Assembly: GCA_030268105.1 (NCBI GenBank)
Contig: BSDZ01000094.1
Span: 186,001 to 250,000, forward strand
Direction of reading: 5' to 3'
DNA: 64,000 nucleotides
From: Volvox africanus
Taxonomy: Eukaryota; Chlorophyta; Chlorophyceae; Chlamydomonadales; Volvocaceae
A model generated the notes under the pieces. It was not told the DNA's origin. It did not search any database and was given only the letters and a program-made list of their open reading frames with translations. The position numbers and the translations under genes are program-made. Below, piece by piece: positions 37,001 through 50,494 of the stretch (the stretch's first letter is position 1; each line of letters starts with the position of its first letter).

Positions 37001-39402
37001 GTGTGCAGTTGGGAGTCTCACTGACTATAAATACCACTTGATGAAGTCCGACTGCCCACCAGCTGTTTAAACCTCCACAGCCCCTCCCCCTCCACTGCAT
37101 GAAGCCTTAGGTACGATAAAAAGAACACAGAATATCACATAGCTAAGTGACTAAATGCTAGGCACAAATACCATGTGTGCAGTTGGGAGTCTCACTGACT
37201 ATGAATACCACTTGATGAAGTCCGACTGCCCACCAGCTGTTTAAACCTCCACAGCCCCTCCCCCTCCACTGCATGAAGCCTTAGGTACGATAAAAAGAAC
37301 ACAGAATATCACATAGCTAAGTGACTAAATGCTAGGCACAAATACCATGTGTGCAGTTGGGAGTCTCACTGACTGTGAATACCACTTGATGAAGTCCGAC
37401 TGCCCACCAGCTGTTTAAACCTCCACAGCCCCTCCCCCTCCACTGCATGAAGCCTTAGGTACGATAAAAAGAACACAGAATATCACATAGCTAAGTGACT
37501 AAATGCTAGGCACAAATACCATGTGTGCAGTTGGGAGTCTCACTGACTATGAATACCACTTGATGAAGTCCGACTGCCCACCAGCTGTTTAAACCTCCAC
37601 AGCCCCTCCCCCTCCACTGCATGAAGCCTTAGGTACGATAAAAAGAACACAGAATATCACATAGCTAAGTGACTTAATGCTAGGCACAAATACCATGTGT
37701 GCAGTTGGGAGTCTCACTGACTATGAATACCACTTGATGAAGTCCGACTGCCCACCAGCTGTTTAAACCTCCACAGCCCCTCCCCCTCCACTGCATGAAG
37801 CCTTAGGTACGATAAAAAGAACACAGAATATCACATAGCTAAGTGACTAAATGCTAGGCACAAATACCATGTGTGCAGTTGGGAGTCTCACTGACTATGA
37901 ATACCACTTGATGAAGTCCGACTGCCCACCAGCTGTTTAAACCTCCACAGCCCCTCCCCCTCCACTGCATGAAGCCTTAGGTACGATAAAAAGAACACAG
38001 AATATCACATAGCTAAGTGACTAAATGCTAGGCACAAATACCATGTGTGCAGTTGGGAGTCTCACTGACTGTGAATACCACTTGATGAAGTCCGACTGCC
38101 CACCAGCTGTTTAAACCTCCACAGCCCCTCCCCCTCCACTGCATGAAGCCTTAGGTACGATAAAAAGAACACAGAATATCACATAGCTAAGTCACTTAAT
38201 GCTAGGCACAAATACCATGTGTGCAGTTGGGAGTCTCACTGACTATGAATACCACTTGATGAAGTCCGACTGCCCACCAGCTGTTTAAACCTCCACAGCC
38301 CCTCCCCCTCCACTGCATGAAGCCTTAGGTACGATAAAAAGAACACAGAATATCACATAGCTAAGTGACTTAATGCTAGGCACAAATACCATGTGTGCAG
38401 TTGGGAGTCTCACTGACTATGAATACCACTTGATGAAGTCCGACTGCCCACCAGCTGTTTAAACCTCCACAGCCCCTCCCCCTCCACTGCATGAAGCCTT
38501 AGGTACGATAAAAAGAACACAGAATATCACATAGCTAAGTGACTAAATGCTAGGCACAAATACCATGTGTGCAGTTGGGAGTCTCACTGACTATGAATAC
38601 CACTTGATGAAGTCCGACTGCCCACCAGCTGTTTAAACCTCCACAGCCCCTCCCCCTCCACTGCATGAAGCCTTAGGTACGATAAAAAGAACACAGAATA
38701 TCACATAGCTAAGTGACTAAATGCTAGGCACAAATACCATGTGTGCAGTTGGGAGTCTCACTGACTATGAATACCACTTGATGAAGTCCGACTGCCCACC
38801 AGCTGTTTAAACCTCCACAGCCCCTCCCCCTCCACTGCATGAAGCCTTAGGTACGATAAAAAGAACACAGAATATCACATAGCTAAGTGACTAAATGCTA
38901 GGCACAAATACCATGTGTGCAGTTGGGAGTCTCACTGACTGTGAATACCACTTGATGAAGTCCGACTGCCCACCAGCTGTTTAAACCTCCACAGCCCCTC
39001 CCCCTCCACTGCATGAAGCCTTAGGTACGATAAAAAGAACACAGAATATCACATAGCTAAGTCACTTAATGCTAGGCACAAATACCATGTGTGCAGTTGG
39101 GAGTCTCACTGACTATGAATACCACTTGATGAAGTCCGACTGCCCACCAGCTGTTTAAACCTCCACAGCCCCTCCCCCTCCACTGCATGAAGCCTTAGGT
39201 ACGATAAAAAGAACACAGAATATCACATAGCTAAGTGACTAAATGCTAGGCACAAATACCATGTGTGCAGTTGGGAGTCTCACTGACTATGAATACCACT
39301 TGATGAAGTCCGACTGCCCACCAGCTGTTTAAACCTCCACAGCCCCTCCCCCTCCACTGCATGAAGCCTTAGGTACGATAAAAAGAACACAGAATACCAC
39401 AT
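34009..39402. repeat. 174-bp minisatellite, 31 monomers (unit 6)
   Basis: 5,394 bp, exactly 31 x 174. Order: a a a a a a b c a g c a a g a a a a* a g a b a g c b a a g c a, where a* carries A at position 63 (about 37029). The left end is a run of six consensus monomers. One c here follows b instead of g (monomer 8, 35227), the single exception that I found to the g-c pairing. Confidence 0.96.
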
Positions 39403-39843
39403 ACAAAACTGGGGGTGCCCGAAAACAAACATGTACATGAGAAAGCTAACCAAACCTGCAAACCCCAGCCTAACATCACGCCTAAGCCGCAGCAGCCACC
39501 TGCAAGCCACCACACCGACATCTCTCACGAGAGCCCTAACATACGTAATGTAAAGTGCCGCGCTATTCAGCCAGTCACCGCCCCTTGGTGCTACTACGGC
39601 CATGGTCACGGTCACCATCAGGCCTCAGAGCCTTTAGTTCCGCTCTAGGTGTCTTGAGTCCCTCTTTTCTTAATAACCGCGTCACCGTCGATTAAGGGTG
39701 CAGTGTTTAACAACGCTAAGCATCACGACTTGGCAAACAAAATCGATGGCTCGAGATGACCATCTAGCAATCCGGCTAGCTAGCAAGGAGGGTAGTAGGT
39801 ACATATCAGTGCGTGCACTTCCTGCAAAACCGCCCCAGCTCGA

Positions 39844-42447
39844 TCAGAGCCGAATGCCCCCACGCTGAACACACGGCTCTGTGATTCCCTTGGCAGCCCT
39901 TAGGAAGGCCGCCAAGAAAGGGCGCCTCTTGCGGGGCCCCTCAAGCGAGGCGGCCTTGATGGACGCCGTCCCCCAACGATTGGAGCCACAAAGCTCCATC
40001 AGCTTGAGCTGCACATAGGAAATTGCTGGAGCTGCCGCCTGCTCCTTCCCGAAGGCAACAAGTGGATTGTGCTCGAGGCCTAAAGAGGGCAAAGTGTGTG
40101 GGGGAGAGCGAACGTCTCTGTGCCAGAAATCAATTCATGTAAGGTGGGCTGCGCTTAGATGTGCAGGCAGACAGCAGGTGGCAAGGCCCACTGCCTGCTG
40201 AGTCAGCAGATAGAACAGGATACTTGGGAGCCAAACCAGTCAGCAGACCTAGACTCAGGGGTGTCTTTTCACAACCCCTCACACAATGACAACCCCTCAG
40301 CAGTACCATGCACCTAGCTAGCAAGAGATGGAGCGCGACGTGCACACCACCAGACTTACTTGCTTCACGAATGGCTTCTGCCAGGGTCGGCTCAAGCGTC
40401 TTGGTAAACGCCTGAACCTCCGCCCAGGACGACCAATGCTGCTCCCCCGCCCAGGACCGGCAGTCCTGCAGACCCCAGTTCCGTGCCTCAGGGGGCAGAC
40501 GCCGCTCTGGGGTTTTCGGGTGCGGTTTTGGTGGCTGCGTGAGCTCCAGGGGTTGGTACAACTCCTGGGGTTGCTGCGCAGCCTTGTTGATGAAAATGGA
40601 AGCGGCACCAGCATCTGCGACTTCGACTGCAGAAGGCGGACTCGTGGCGCCCATAGCAGGACAGCTGGCGGCAGGGATGATGGCAAATTTGGCAGTGATG
40701 CTGCTGCCCTGCAGGTCTGTAGAGGCCCCGGAAAGGCCCCCCTTCCTGGCCTCCATCATGGCGGCCCCCGACCTCAGCTTCTCGAGTTGCGAAATCAAAT
40801 CTGACACCTGCAGATAAAAGAGCGAACATCCAGCAGTTGTCGGGTTTTGTATACATAAGACTATGTTGCTTCGATGACTTCTTGCCCACGCACCTGGACT
40901 TGGAAGCCCTCGAAGCCCTCAGCTTCGGTGGTCTCGTCCAACCTGTATGGAAAAGGCATGGGTGGGGTTGCAGGTGTAAGCAAGAGATCCCAGCATTGTG
41001 GGTTTCGGGTAAACAGGAAGTCGCACATCCGAAACACGTACTCCTTCATGCATTTGCCGCCACGTACTCAGACCGCCACGCACTACCACGTCACTCCGCC
41101 GTACACCTAGTTATACACTGCACCTACCGCTGATATGCTAGCTCAATGGCCGCCGCTGCTCCCGCCAACCCCGACGGGGCCATCACGCCACCCGCGCATT
41201 GCTGCACGTTGTTCTCCTCACTCTCCAGCTGCGGCTCCTGCTGGCAGAGAACGAGACACACAAAAAAGCTTTTCATCAGTTAGTGCACCGTTTACGTGCG
41301 TAGACATGGAACATCTGCATCACGGAAAGCATCTTGATGTGTTTCCGAGGGGGTATTGGACGTCCAAACACAAGCGCATGTACACAAATTAGTTTCGGCG
41401 ACATCTGAACGACGACAAAATAACGACATGGATGATGAGCCCACCCCCGTGTCACCCTCGGGCAACTCCCTCCGTCCGTCTCCCCTCCCCTCGGAAACCA
41501 TGTTCCCCATTCGCCTCCCCTGAGAAGCGCTTTCCTGCAGGCACTTTGCAACCAACACAGTGCAGCACAAGCCGCGCACTGGTATGAGAAAGGCGACCTC
41601 CTCCCCGGAACCCCCTCAGGCGTCAGGTCTGACCCACCACCTGCTGCGCTGCTGGAACTGGCTGGGCTTCCAGTTGGGCTCCGGCCTGGTGAAGATTCTC
41701 GGGCGCGCCCTTCTGTTGTGCGCACGCAAAAGACGGGGGGTCGACACGTTGGTCGATAGTCAGCAAGCGGTGCGGGTCGGCGCATGGCCCAATCACATCG
41801 AGCGACTGTCAGACAAGCGACCCCCAAGGCATCTCAACACCCATCACCACTGCTGGAGCAAACTCCTGATCAGCTCAAACTCACCCAGGATAGCAGGACC
41901 TTAAGCAGAGTCCCCTTCTCAGCTATTTGCAGGCGCCGCGCGGACAACCGCTCCTGCAACGTCAAGGATTCTTCGCCCTCGAGCTTCCCGAACCGCTGAA
42001 GAGGCTGCGACAGAAAAGGTGGAAGGGATGGGATGTCACGGAATGACCGAAAAAAGACGGAATCGAAGAAAACATAAACGACGACGAAAGGCAGGCTTGA
42101 TGGGAGTTGGCCTTACTTAGAACTGAACATCAGGAAAGACAGCAACACGAATTCACCTTTTCTGTCGGAATCCACTTGCGGCTAAACTTCTTCATTAGTT
42201 CACGCAAAGGAGTGACGACCACTCCACCTGCAGGCTGCTCTACAGCTTTGCCATTTAGGCAGCTGCTGTTGCTCATAACGCTGTCATTATCGTTAGCGGT
42301 GCTGTTGGTGTCCGAGATTGTGTCGATCCTCTCATAAGCACGATCCTTAGGCTTGAAGCCCAGTTTCACCAACAGCGAGATCATGGCTGACGCCTGGACA
42401 GCCGGGTCGTGGTCAAGGAGCCGGTAATCGAAGCGTCCAATGAAGCA
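39844..42447 (-). CDS. Split gene of unknown function, copy 6
   Basis: Exons in transcript order: 42157-42447, 41885-41995, 41641-41712, 41128-41240, 40894-40942, 40360-40807, 39844-40079. The private T to A at 40324 falls in intron 6, 36 nt downstream of the exon 6 donor. Read as unspliced protein it would change Met to Leu, but it lies outside the exon model. Confidence 0.62.
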
Positions 42448-43903
42448 CTATCGCTAAGCAAATCGTTGAGATGTATTACTCAATAAACGACACTAAGGTT
42501 TTGTCTAGAGGCAAACGGTTGTGTTGACAGGCCAAAGCCTGTTCTTTGGAGTCTCTCTAAGGAATTCGAAAGCAATTATGGAAAATGGTTTTAAAATAAC
42601 TAGTTAGGATGTTAATGGGTCACACAGGGTGGGCTATGGTTATGTAGAGCGACGGAGCATAATCAGGTCTAAAGGCGAAGGTTTCACAGCTTTCCTTTAT
42701 CCGGTTGTAACACTGAAGCAAAGTAATTTGAATGGCAATGTAGGGGCGCTTCCGTGTGGCGATAAGAACCCCGTATTACCATAATCGGTCCGCTGTTCGT
42801 GGCTTCGGGCCGTACATTGGAACAACAGATTACGTAGGTTCATCGCAAAGGATTTCTTGAGCTCCTATTGAACTGTAATTTCAATTGGTACAATTGAGCT
42901 CGCGTAAGCTCAAAGACATCAACACCGCACAAGTGTGTGTTTCACCAATACCGGTTCGGAGGCCCCAAGAGCGCAAGGTTATCACCTTGTATAGTACTGG
43001 TCTTCCCCATAGTAGGGAATCTAAAGTCCTGAAATTCCTTACATAATGCCACCACTGGACTGTGGCCCACGGTAGCTTGCCGTACACTATCACGTGTCCT
43101 GAAATTAATAAAGATGGAGCACGCCGAAGGCCTTCCGGTGCCATCTCCATGATGGGCATGGACGCCCAAGTTGGGGCACCATAATGTCATAATGCCAACG
43201 ATTGTTTAACCCTTGTATGAACATACATACACCTTAGTGAGAGCCTGCTGCAGTAAAATGCAATTTGGCTGTGCAGCGCTGCATGGAGATACAGCTCTCC
43301 ATGCGGAGTAAAATCCAAACAGTTCTTCCCAAGTTTTCAGAACAAGTCGCCCACAGTGTAACACCTAAAAAGCACCCCTCTGTTCTGCTTCAGGGGGAGA
43401 CTGAGACACTCAAAAAGGGTCATCCAGGCATCGCACGATTTACATGTGGTGTCACGGAGAGGCCTGCTGCTTGCTCGTCCACTCGTGAGCAACTGCGAGG
43501 CTCGAACACCATGGTATTGCACATGCCTGCAGCACATGCATGTGCACACACGCATATGCACACACACGCCCACAGAGGCACGCATGCCCTCCCCCTTTGT
43601 GCTGTCCCAGGCATGTCTAGTTGAGAGTCCCCTGTAAATAAACTGGTCACATGCCATGTCGCCATGGCAGATTATGACACCAGCCTAATCACTTGGGAAG
43701 GATGTTAAATAGCTAATTAATTAGATCCATTAACAAACACAGTTCACAAGCTCCTATCGGTCAGAATCCAATGATGAACAGTTGACAACCATCTAGGGTT
43801 CAGATCCACTAACAAACACATTTGACACGCTCCTATTGGTTAGGGTCCACTAATGAATGGCAGATAAGAAACTATGCAACTAAAACTATATCAGGTCTAT
43901 GAC

Positions 43904-45991
43904 AGCTAAGTGACTAAATGCTAGGCACAAATACCATGTGTGCAGTTGGGAGTCTCACTGACTATGAATACCACTTGATGAAGTCCGACTGCCCACCAGC
44001 TGTTTAAACCTCCACAGCCCCTCCCCCTCCACTGCATGAAGCCTTAGGTACGATAAAAAGAACACAGAATATCACATAGCTAAGTGACTTAATGCTAGGC
44101 ACAAATACCATGTGTGCAGTTGGGAGTCTCACTGACTATGAATACCACTTGATGAAGTCCGACTGCCCACCAGCTGTTTAAACCTCCACAGCCCCTCCCC
44201 CTCCACTGCATGAAGCCTTAGGTACGATAAAAAGAACACAGAATATCACATAGCTAAGTGACTAAATGCTAGGCACAAATACCATGTGTGCAGTTGGGAG
44301 TCTCACTGACTGTGAATACCACTTGATGAAGTCCGACTGCCCACCAGCTGTTTAAACCTCCACAGCCCCTCCCCCTCCACTGCATGAAGCCTTAGGTACG
44401 ATAAAAAGAACACAGAATATCACATAGCTAAGTGACTAAATGCTAGGCACAAATACCATGTGTGCAGTTGGGAGTCTCACTGACTATGAATACCACTTGA
44501 TGAAGTCCGACTGCCCACCAGCTGTTTAAACCTCCACAGCCCCTCCCCCTCCACTGCATGAAGCCTTAGGTACGATAAAAAGAACACAGAATATCACATA
44601 GCTAAGTGACTAAATGCTAGGCACAAATACCATGTGTGCAGTTGGGAGTCTCACTGACTGTGAATACCACTTGATGAAGTCCGACTGCCCACCAGCTGTT
44701 TAAACCTCCACAGCCCCTCCCCCTCCACTGCATGAAGCCTTAGGTACGATAAAAAGAACACAGAATATCACATAGCTAAGTGACTAAATGCTAGGCACAA
44801 ATACCATGTGTGCAGTTGGGAGTCTCACTGACTATGAATACCACTTGATGAAGTCCGACTGCCCACCAGCTGTTTAAACCTCCACAGCCCCTCCCCCTCC
44901 ACTGCATGAAGCCTTAGGTACGATAAAAAGAACACAGAATATCACATAGCTAAGTGACTTAATGCTAGGCACAAATACCATGTGTGCAGTTGGGAGTCTC
45001 ACTGACTATGAATACCACTTGATGAAGTCCGACTGCCCACCAGCTGTTTAAACCTCCACAGCCCCTCCCCCTCCACTGCATGAAGCCTTAGGTACGATAA
45101 AAAGAACACAGAATATCGCATAGCTAAGTGACTAAATGCTAGGCACAAATACCATGTGTGCAGTTGGGAGTCTCACTGACTGTGAATACCACTTGATGAA
45201 GTCCGACTGCCCACCAGCTGTTTAAACCTCCACAGCCCCTCCCCCTCCACTGCATGAAGCCTTAGGTACGATAAAAAGAACACAGAATATCACATAGCTA
45301 AGTGACTTAATGCTAGGCACAAATACCATGTGTGCAGTTGGGAGTCTCACTGACTATGAATACCACTTGATGAAGTCCGACTGCCCACCAGCTGTTTAAA
45401 CCTCCACAGCCCCTCCCCCTCCACTGCATGAAGCCTTAGGTACGATAAAAAGAACACAGAATATCACATAGCTAAGTGACTAAATGCTAGGCACAAATAC
45501 CATGTGTGCAGTTGGGAGTCTCACTGACTGTGAATACCACTTGATGAAGTCCGACTGCCCACCAGCTGTTTAAACCTCCACAGCCCCTCCCCCTCCACTG
45601 CATGAAGCCTTAGGTACGATAAAAAGAACACAGAATATCACATAGCTAAGTGACTTAATGCTAGGCACAAATACCATGTGTGCAGTTGGGAGTCTCACTG
45701 ACTATGAATACCACTTGATGAAGTCCGACTGCCCACCAGCTGTTTAAACCTCCACAGCCCCTCCCCCTCCACTGCATGAAGCCTTAGGTACGATAAAAAG
45801 AACACAGAATATCACATAGCTAAGTGACTAAATGCTAGGCACAAATACCATGTGTGCAGTTGGGAGTCTCACTGACTATGAATACCACTTGATGAAGTCC
45901 GACTGCCCACCAGCTGTTTAAACCTCCACAGCCCCTCCCCCTCCACTGCATGAAGCCTTAGGTACGATAAAAAGAACACAGAATACCACAT
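43904..45991. repeat. 174-bp minisatellite, 12 monomers (unit 7)
   Basis: 2,088 bp. Order: a b g a g a b g b g b a. Alternating b-g pairs fill the right half. Monomer 7 ends ATCGCAT (about 45117), a rare mark found again in units 9 and 10. Confidence 0.97.
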
Positions 45992-46432
45992 ACAAAACTG
46001 GGGGTGCCCGAAAACAAACATGTACATGAGAAAGCTAACCAAACCTGCAAACCCCAGCCTAACATCACGCCTAAGCCGCAGCAGCCACCTGCAAGCCACC
46101 ACACCGACATCTCTCACGAGAGCCCTAACATACGTAATGTAAAGTGCCGCGCTATTCAGCCAGTCACCGCCCCTTGGTGCTACTACGGCCATGGTCACGG
46201 TCACCATCAGGCCTCAGAGCCTTTAGTTCCGCTCTAGGTGTCTTGAGTCCCTCTTTTCTTAATAACCACGTCACCGTCGATTAAGGGTGCAGTGTTTAAC
46301 AACGCTAAGCATCACGACTTGGCAAACAAAATCGATGGCTCGAGATGACCATCTAGCAATCCGGCTAGCTAGCAAGGAGGGTAGTAGGTACATATCAGTG
46401 CGTGCACTTCCTGCAAAACCGCCCCAGCTCGA

Positions 46433-49036
46433 TCAGAGCCGAATGCCCCCACGCTGAACACACGGCTCTGTGATTCCCTTGGCAGCCCTTAGGAAGGCCG
46501 CCAAGAAAGGGCGCCTCTTGCGGGGCCCCTCAAGCGAGGCGGCCTTGATGGACGCCGTCCCCCAACGATTGGAGCCACAAAGCTCCATCAGCTTGAGCTG
46601 CACATAGGAAATTGCTGGAGCTGCCGCCTGCTCCTTCCCGAAGGCAACAAGTGGATTGTGCTCGAGGCCTAAAGAGGGCAAAGTGTGTGGGGGAGAGCGA
46701 ACGTCTCTGTGCCAGAAATCAATTCATGTAAGGTGGGCTGCGCTTAGATGTGCAGGCAGACAGCAGGTGGCAAGGCCCACTGCCTGCTGAGTCAGCAGAT
46801 AGAACAGGATACTTGGGAGCCAAACCAGTCAGCAGACCTAGACTCAGGGGTGTCTTTTCACAACCCCTCACACAATGACAACCCCTCAGCAGTACCATGC
46901 ACCTAGCTAGCATGAGATGGAGCGCGACGTGCACACCACCAGACTTACTTGCTTCACGAATGGCTTCTGCCAGGGTCGGCTCAAGCGTCTTGGTAAACGC
47001 CTGAACCTCCGCCCAGGACGACCAATGCTGCTCCCCCGCCCAGGACCGGCAGTCCTGCAGACCCCAGTTCCGTGCCTCAGGGGGCAGACGCCGCTCTGGG
47101 GTTTTCGGGTGCGGTTTTGGTGGCTGCGTGAGCTCCAGGGGTTGGTACAACTCCTGGGGTTGCTGCGCAGCCTTGTTGATGAAAATGGAAGCGGCACCAG
47201 CATCTGCGACTTCGACTGCAGAAGGCGGACTCGTGGCGCCCATAGCAGGACAGCTGGCGGCAGGGATGATGGCAAATTTGGCAGTGATGCTGCTGCCCTG
47301 CAGGTCTGTAGAGGCCCCGGAAAGGCCCCCCTTCCTGGCCTCCATCATGGCGGCCCCCGACCTCAGCTTCTCGAGTTGCGAAATCAAATCTGACACCTGC
47401 AGATAAAAGAGCGAACATCCAGCAGTTGTCGGGTTTTGTATACATAAGACTATGTTGCTTCGATGACTTCTTGCCCACGCACCTGGACTTGGAAGCCCTC
47501 GAAGCCCTCAGCTTCGGTGGTCTCGTCCAACCTGTATGGAAAAGGCATGGGTGGGGTTGCAGGTGTAAGCAAGAGATCCCAGCATTGTGGGTTTCGGGTA
47601 AACAGGAAGTCGCACATCCGAAACACGTACTCCTTCATGCATTTGCCGCCACGTACTCAGACCGCCACGCACTACCACGTCACTCCGCCGTACACCTAGT
47701 TATACACTGCACCTACCGCTGATATGCTAGCTCAATGGCCGCCGCTGCTCCCGCCAACCCCGACGGGGCCATCACGCCACCCGCGCATTGCTGCACGTTG
47801 TTCTCCTCACTCTCCAGCTGCGGCTCCTGCTGGCAGAGAACGAGACACACAAAAAAGCTTTTCATCAGTTAGTGCACCGTTTACGTGCGTAGACATGGAA
47901 CATCTGCATCACGGAAAGCATCTTGATGTGTTTCCGAGGGGGTATTGGACGTCCAAACACAAGCGCATGTACACAAATTAGTTTCGGCGACATCTGAACG
48001 ACGACAAAATAACGACATGGATGATGAGCCCACCCCCGTGTCACCCTCGGGCAACTCCCTCCGTCCGTCTCCCCTCCCCTCGGAAACCATGTTCCCCATT
48101 CGCCTCCCCTGAGAAGCGCTTTCCTGCAGGCACTTTGCAACCAACACAGTGCAGCACAAGCCGCGCACTGGTATGAGAAAGGCGACCTCCTCCCCGGAAC
48201 CCCCTCAGGCGTCAGGTCTGACCCACCACCTGCTGCGCTGCTGGAACTGGCTGGGCTTCCAGTTGGGCTCCGGCCTGGTGAAGATTCTCGGGCGCGCCCT
48301 TCTGTTGTGCGCACGCAAAAGACGGGGGGTCGACACGTTGGTCGATAGTCAGCAAGCGGTGCGGGTCGGCGCATGGCCCAATCACATCGAGCGACTGTCA
48401 GACAAGCGACCCCCAAGGCATCTCAACACCCATCACCACTGCTGGAGCAAACTCCTGATCAGCTCAAACTCACCCAGGATAGCAGGACCTTAAGCAGAGT
48501 CCCCTTCTCAGCTATTTGCAGGCGCCGCGCGGACAACCGCTCCTGCAACGTCAAGGATTCTTCGCCCTCGAGCTTCCCGAACCGCTGAAGAGGCTGCGAC
48601 AGAAAAGGTGGAAGGGATGGGATGTCACGGAATGACCGAAAAAAGACGGAATCGAAGAAAACATAAACGACGACGAAAGGCAGGCTTGATGGGAGTTGGC
48701 CTTACTTAGAACTGAACATCAGGAAAGACAGCAACACGAATTCACCTTTTCTGTCGGAATCCACTTGCGGCTAAACTTCTTCATTAGTTCACGCAAAGGA
48801 GTGACGACCACTCCACCTGCAGGCTGCTCTACAGCTTTGCCATTTAGGCAGCTGCTGTTGCTCATAACGCTGTCATTATCGTTAGCGGTGCTGTTGGTGT
48901 CCGAGATTGTGTCGATCCTCTCATAAGCACGATCCTTAGGCTTGAAGCCCAGTTTCACCAACAGCGAGATCATGGCTGACGCCTGGACAGCCGGGTCGTG
49001 GTCAAGGAGCCGGTAATCGAAGCGTCCAATGAAGCA
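46433..49036 (-). CDS. Split gene of unknown function, copy 7
   Basis: Exons in transcript order: 48746-49036, 48474-48584, 48230-48301, 47717-47829, 47483-47531, 46949-47396, 46433-46668. It agrees with copy 5 throughout the gene as far as I could read. Confidence 0.62.
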
Positions 49037-50494
49037 CTATCGCTAAGCAAATCGTTGAGATGTATTACTCAATAAACGACACTAAGGTTTTGTCTAGAGG
49101 CAAACGGTTGTGTTGACAGGCCAAAGCCTGTTCTTTGGAGTCTCTCTAAGGAATTCGAAAGCAATTATGGAAAATGGTTTTAAAATAACTAGTTAGGATG
49201 TTAATGGGTCACACAGGGTGGGCTATGGTTATGTAGAGCGACGGAGCATAATCAGGTCTAAAGGCGAAGGTTTCACAGCTTTCCTTTATCCGGTTGTAAC
49301 ACTGAAGCAAAGTAATTTGAATGGCAATGTAGGGGCGCTTCCGTGTGGCGATAAGAACCCCGTATTACCATAATCGGTAATCGCTGTTCGTGGCTTCGGG
49401 CCGTACATTGGAACAACAGATTACGTAGGTTCATCGCAAAGGATTTCTTGAGCTCCTATTGAACTGTAATTTCAATTGGTACAATTGAGCTCGCGTAAGC
49501 TCAAAGACATCAACACCGCACAAGTGTGTGTTTCACCAATACCGGTTCGGAGGCCCCAAGAGCGCAAGGTTATCACCTTGTATAGTACTGGTCTTCCCCA
49601 TAGTAGGGAATCTAAAGTCCTGAAATTCCTTACATAATGCGACCACTGGACTGTGGCCCACGGTAGCTTGCCGTACACTATCACGTGTCCTGAAATTAAT
49701 AAAGATGGAGCACGCCGAAGGCCTTCCGGTGCCATCTCCATGATGGGCATGGACGCCCAAGTTGGGGCACCATAATGTCATAATGCCAACGATTGTTGAA
49801 CCCTTGTATGAACATACATACACCTTAGTGAGAGCCTGCTGCAGTAAAATGCAATTTGGCTGTGCAGCGCTGCATGGAGATACAGCTCTCCATGCGGAGT
49901 AAAATCCAAACAGTTCTTCCCAAGTTTTCAGAACAAGTCGCCCACAGTGTAACACCTAAAAAGCACCCCTCTGTTCTGCTTCAGGGGGAGACTGAGACAC
50001 TCAAAAAGGGTCATCCAGGCATCGCACGATTTACATGTGGTGTCACGGAGAGGCCTGCTGCTTGCTCGTCCACTCGTGAGCAACTGCGAGGCTCGAACAC
50101 CATGGTATTGCACATGCCTGCAGCACATGCATGCGCACACACGCATATGCACACATACGCCCACAGAGGCACGCATGCCCTCCCCCTTTGTGCTGTCCCA
50201 GGCATGTCTAGTTGAGAGTCCCCTGTAAATAAACTGGTCACATGCCATGTCGTCATGGCAGATTATGACACCAGCCTAATCACTTGGGAAGGATGTTAAA
50301 TAGCTAATTAATTAGATCCATTAACAAACACAGTTCACAAGCTCCTATCGGTCAGAATCCAATGATGAACAGTTGACAACCATCTAGGGTTCAGATCCAC
50401 TAACAAACACATTTGACACGCTCCTATTGGTTAGGGTCCACTAATGAATGGCAGATAAGAAACTATGCAACTAAAACTATATCAGGTCTATGAC

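Larger units (their letters stand above)
32760..42654. repeat. Macrosatellite unit 6 (9895 bp)
   Basis: Parts: leading spacer 32760-34008, 31-monomer minisatellite 34009-39402, flank 39403-39843, gene 39844-42447, upstream flank 42448-42654. Private marks: AACAGG for ATCAGG just before the minisatellite (about 33996) and T to A at 40324 in the last intron. It alone among units 4-9 has the unit 1-3 state (G) at the position equivalent to 2743. Confidence 0.97.
42655..49243. repeat. Macrosatellite unit 7 (6589 bp)
   Basis: Parts: leading spacer 42655-43903, 12-monomer minisatellite 43904-45991, flank 45992-46432, gene 46433-49036, upstream flank 49037-49243. The spacer combines the G-to-T mark of unit 6 (43207) with the C-to-T mark of unit 5 (43543), while lacking the A mark that units 5 and 6 share. 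Confidence 0.97.
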
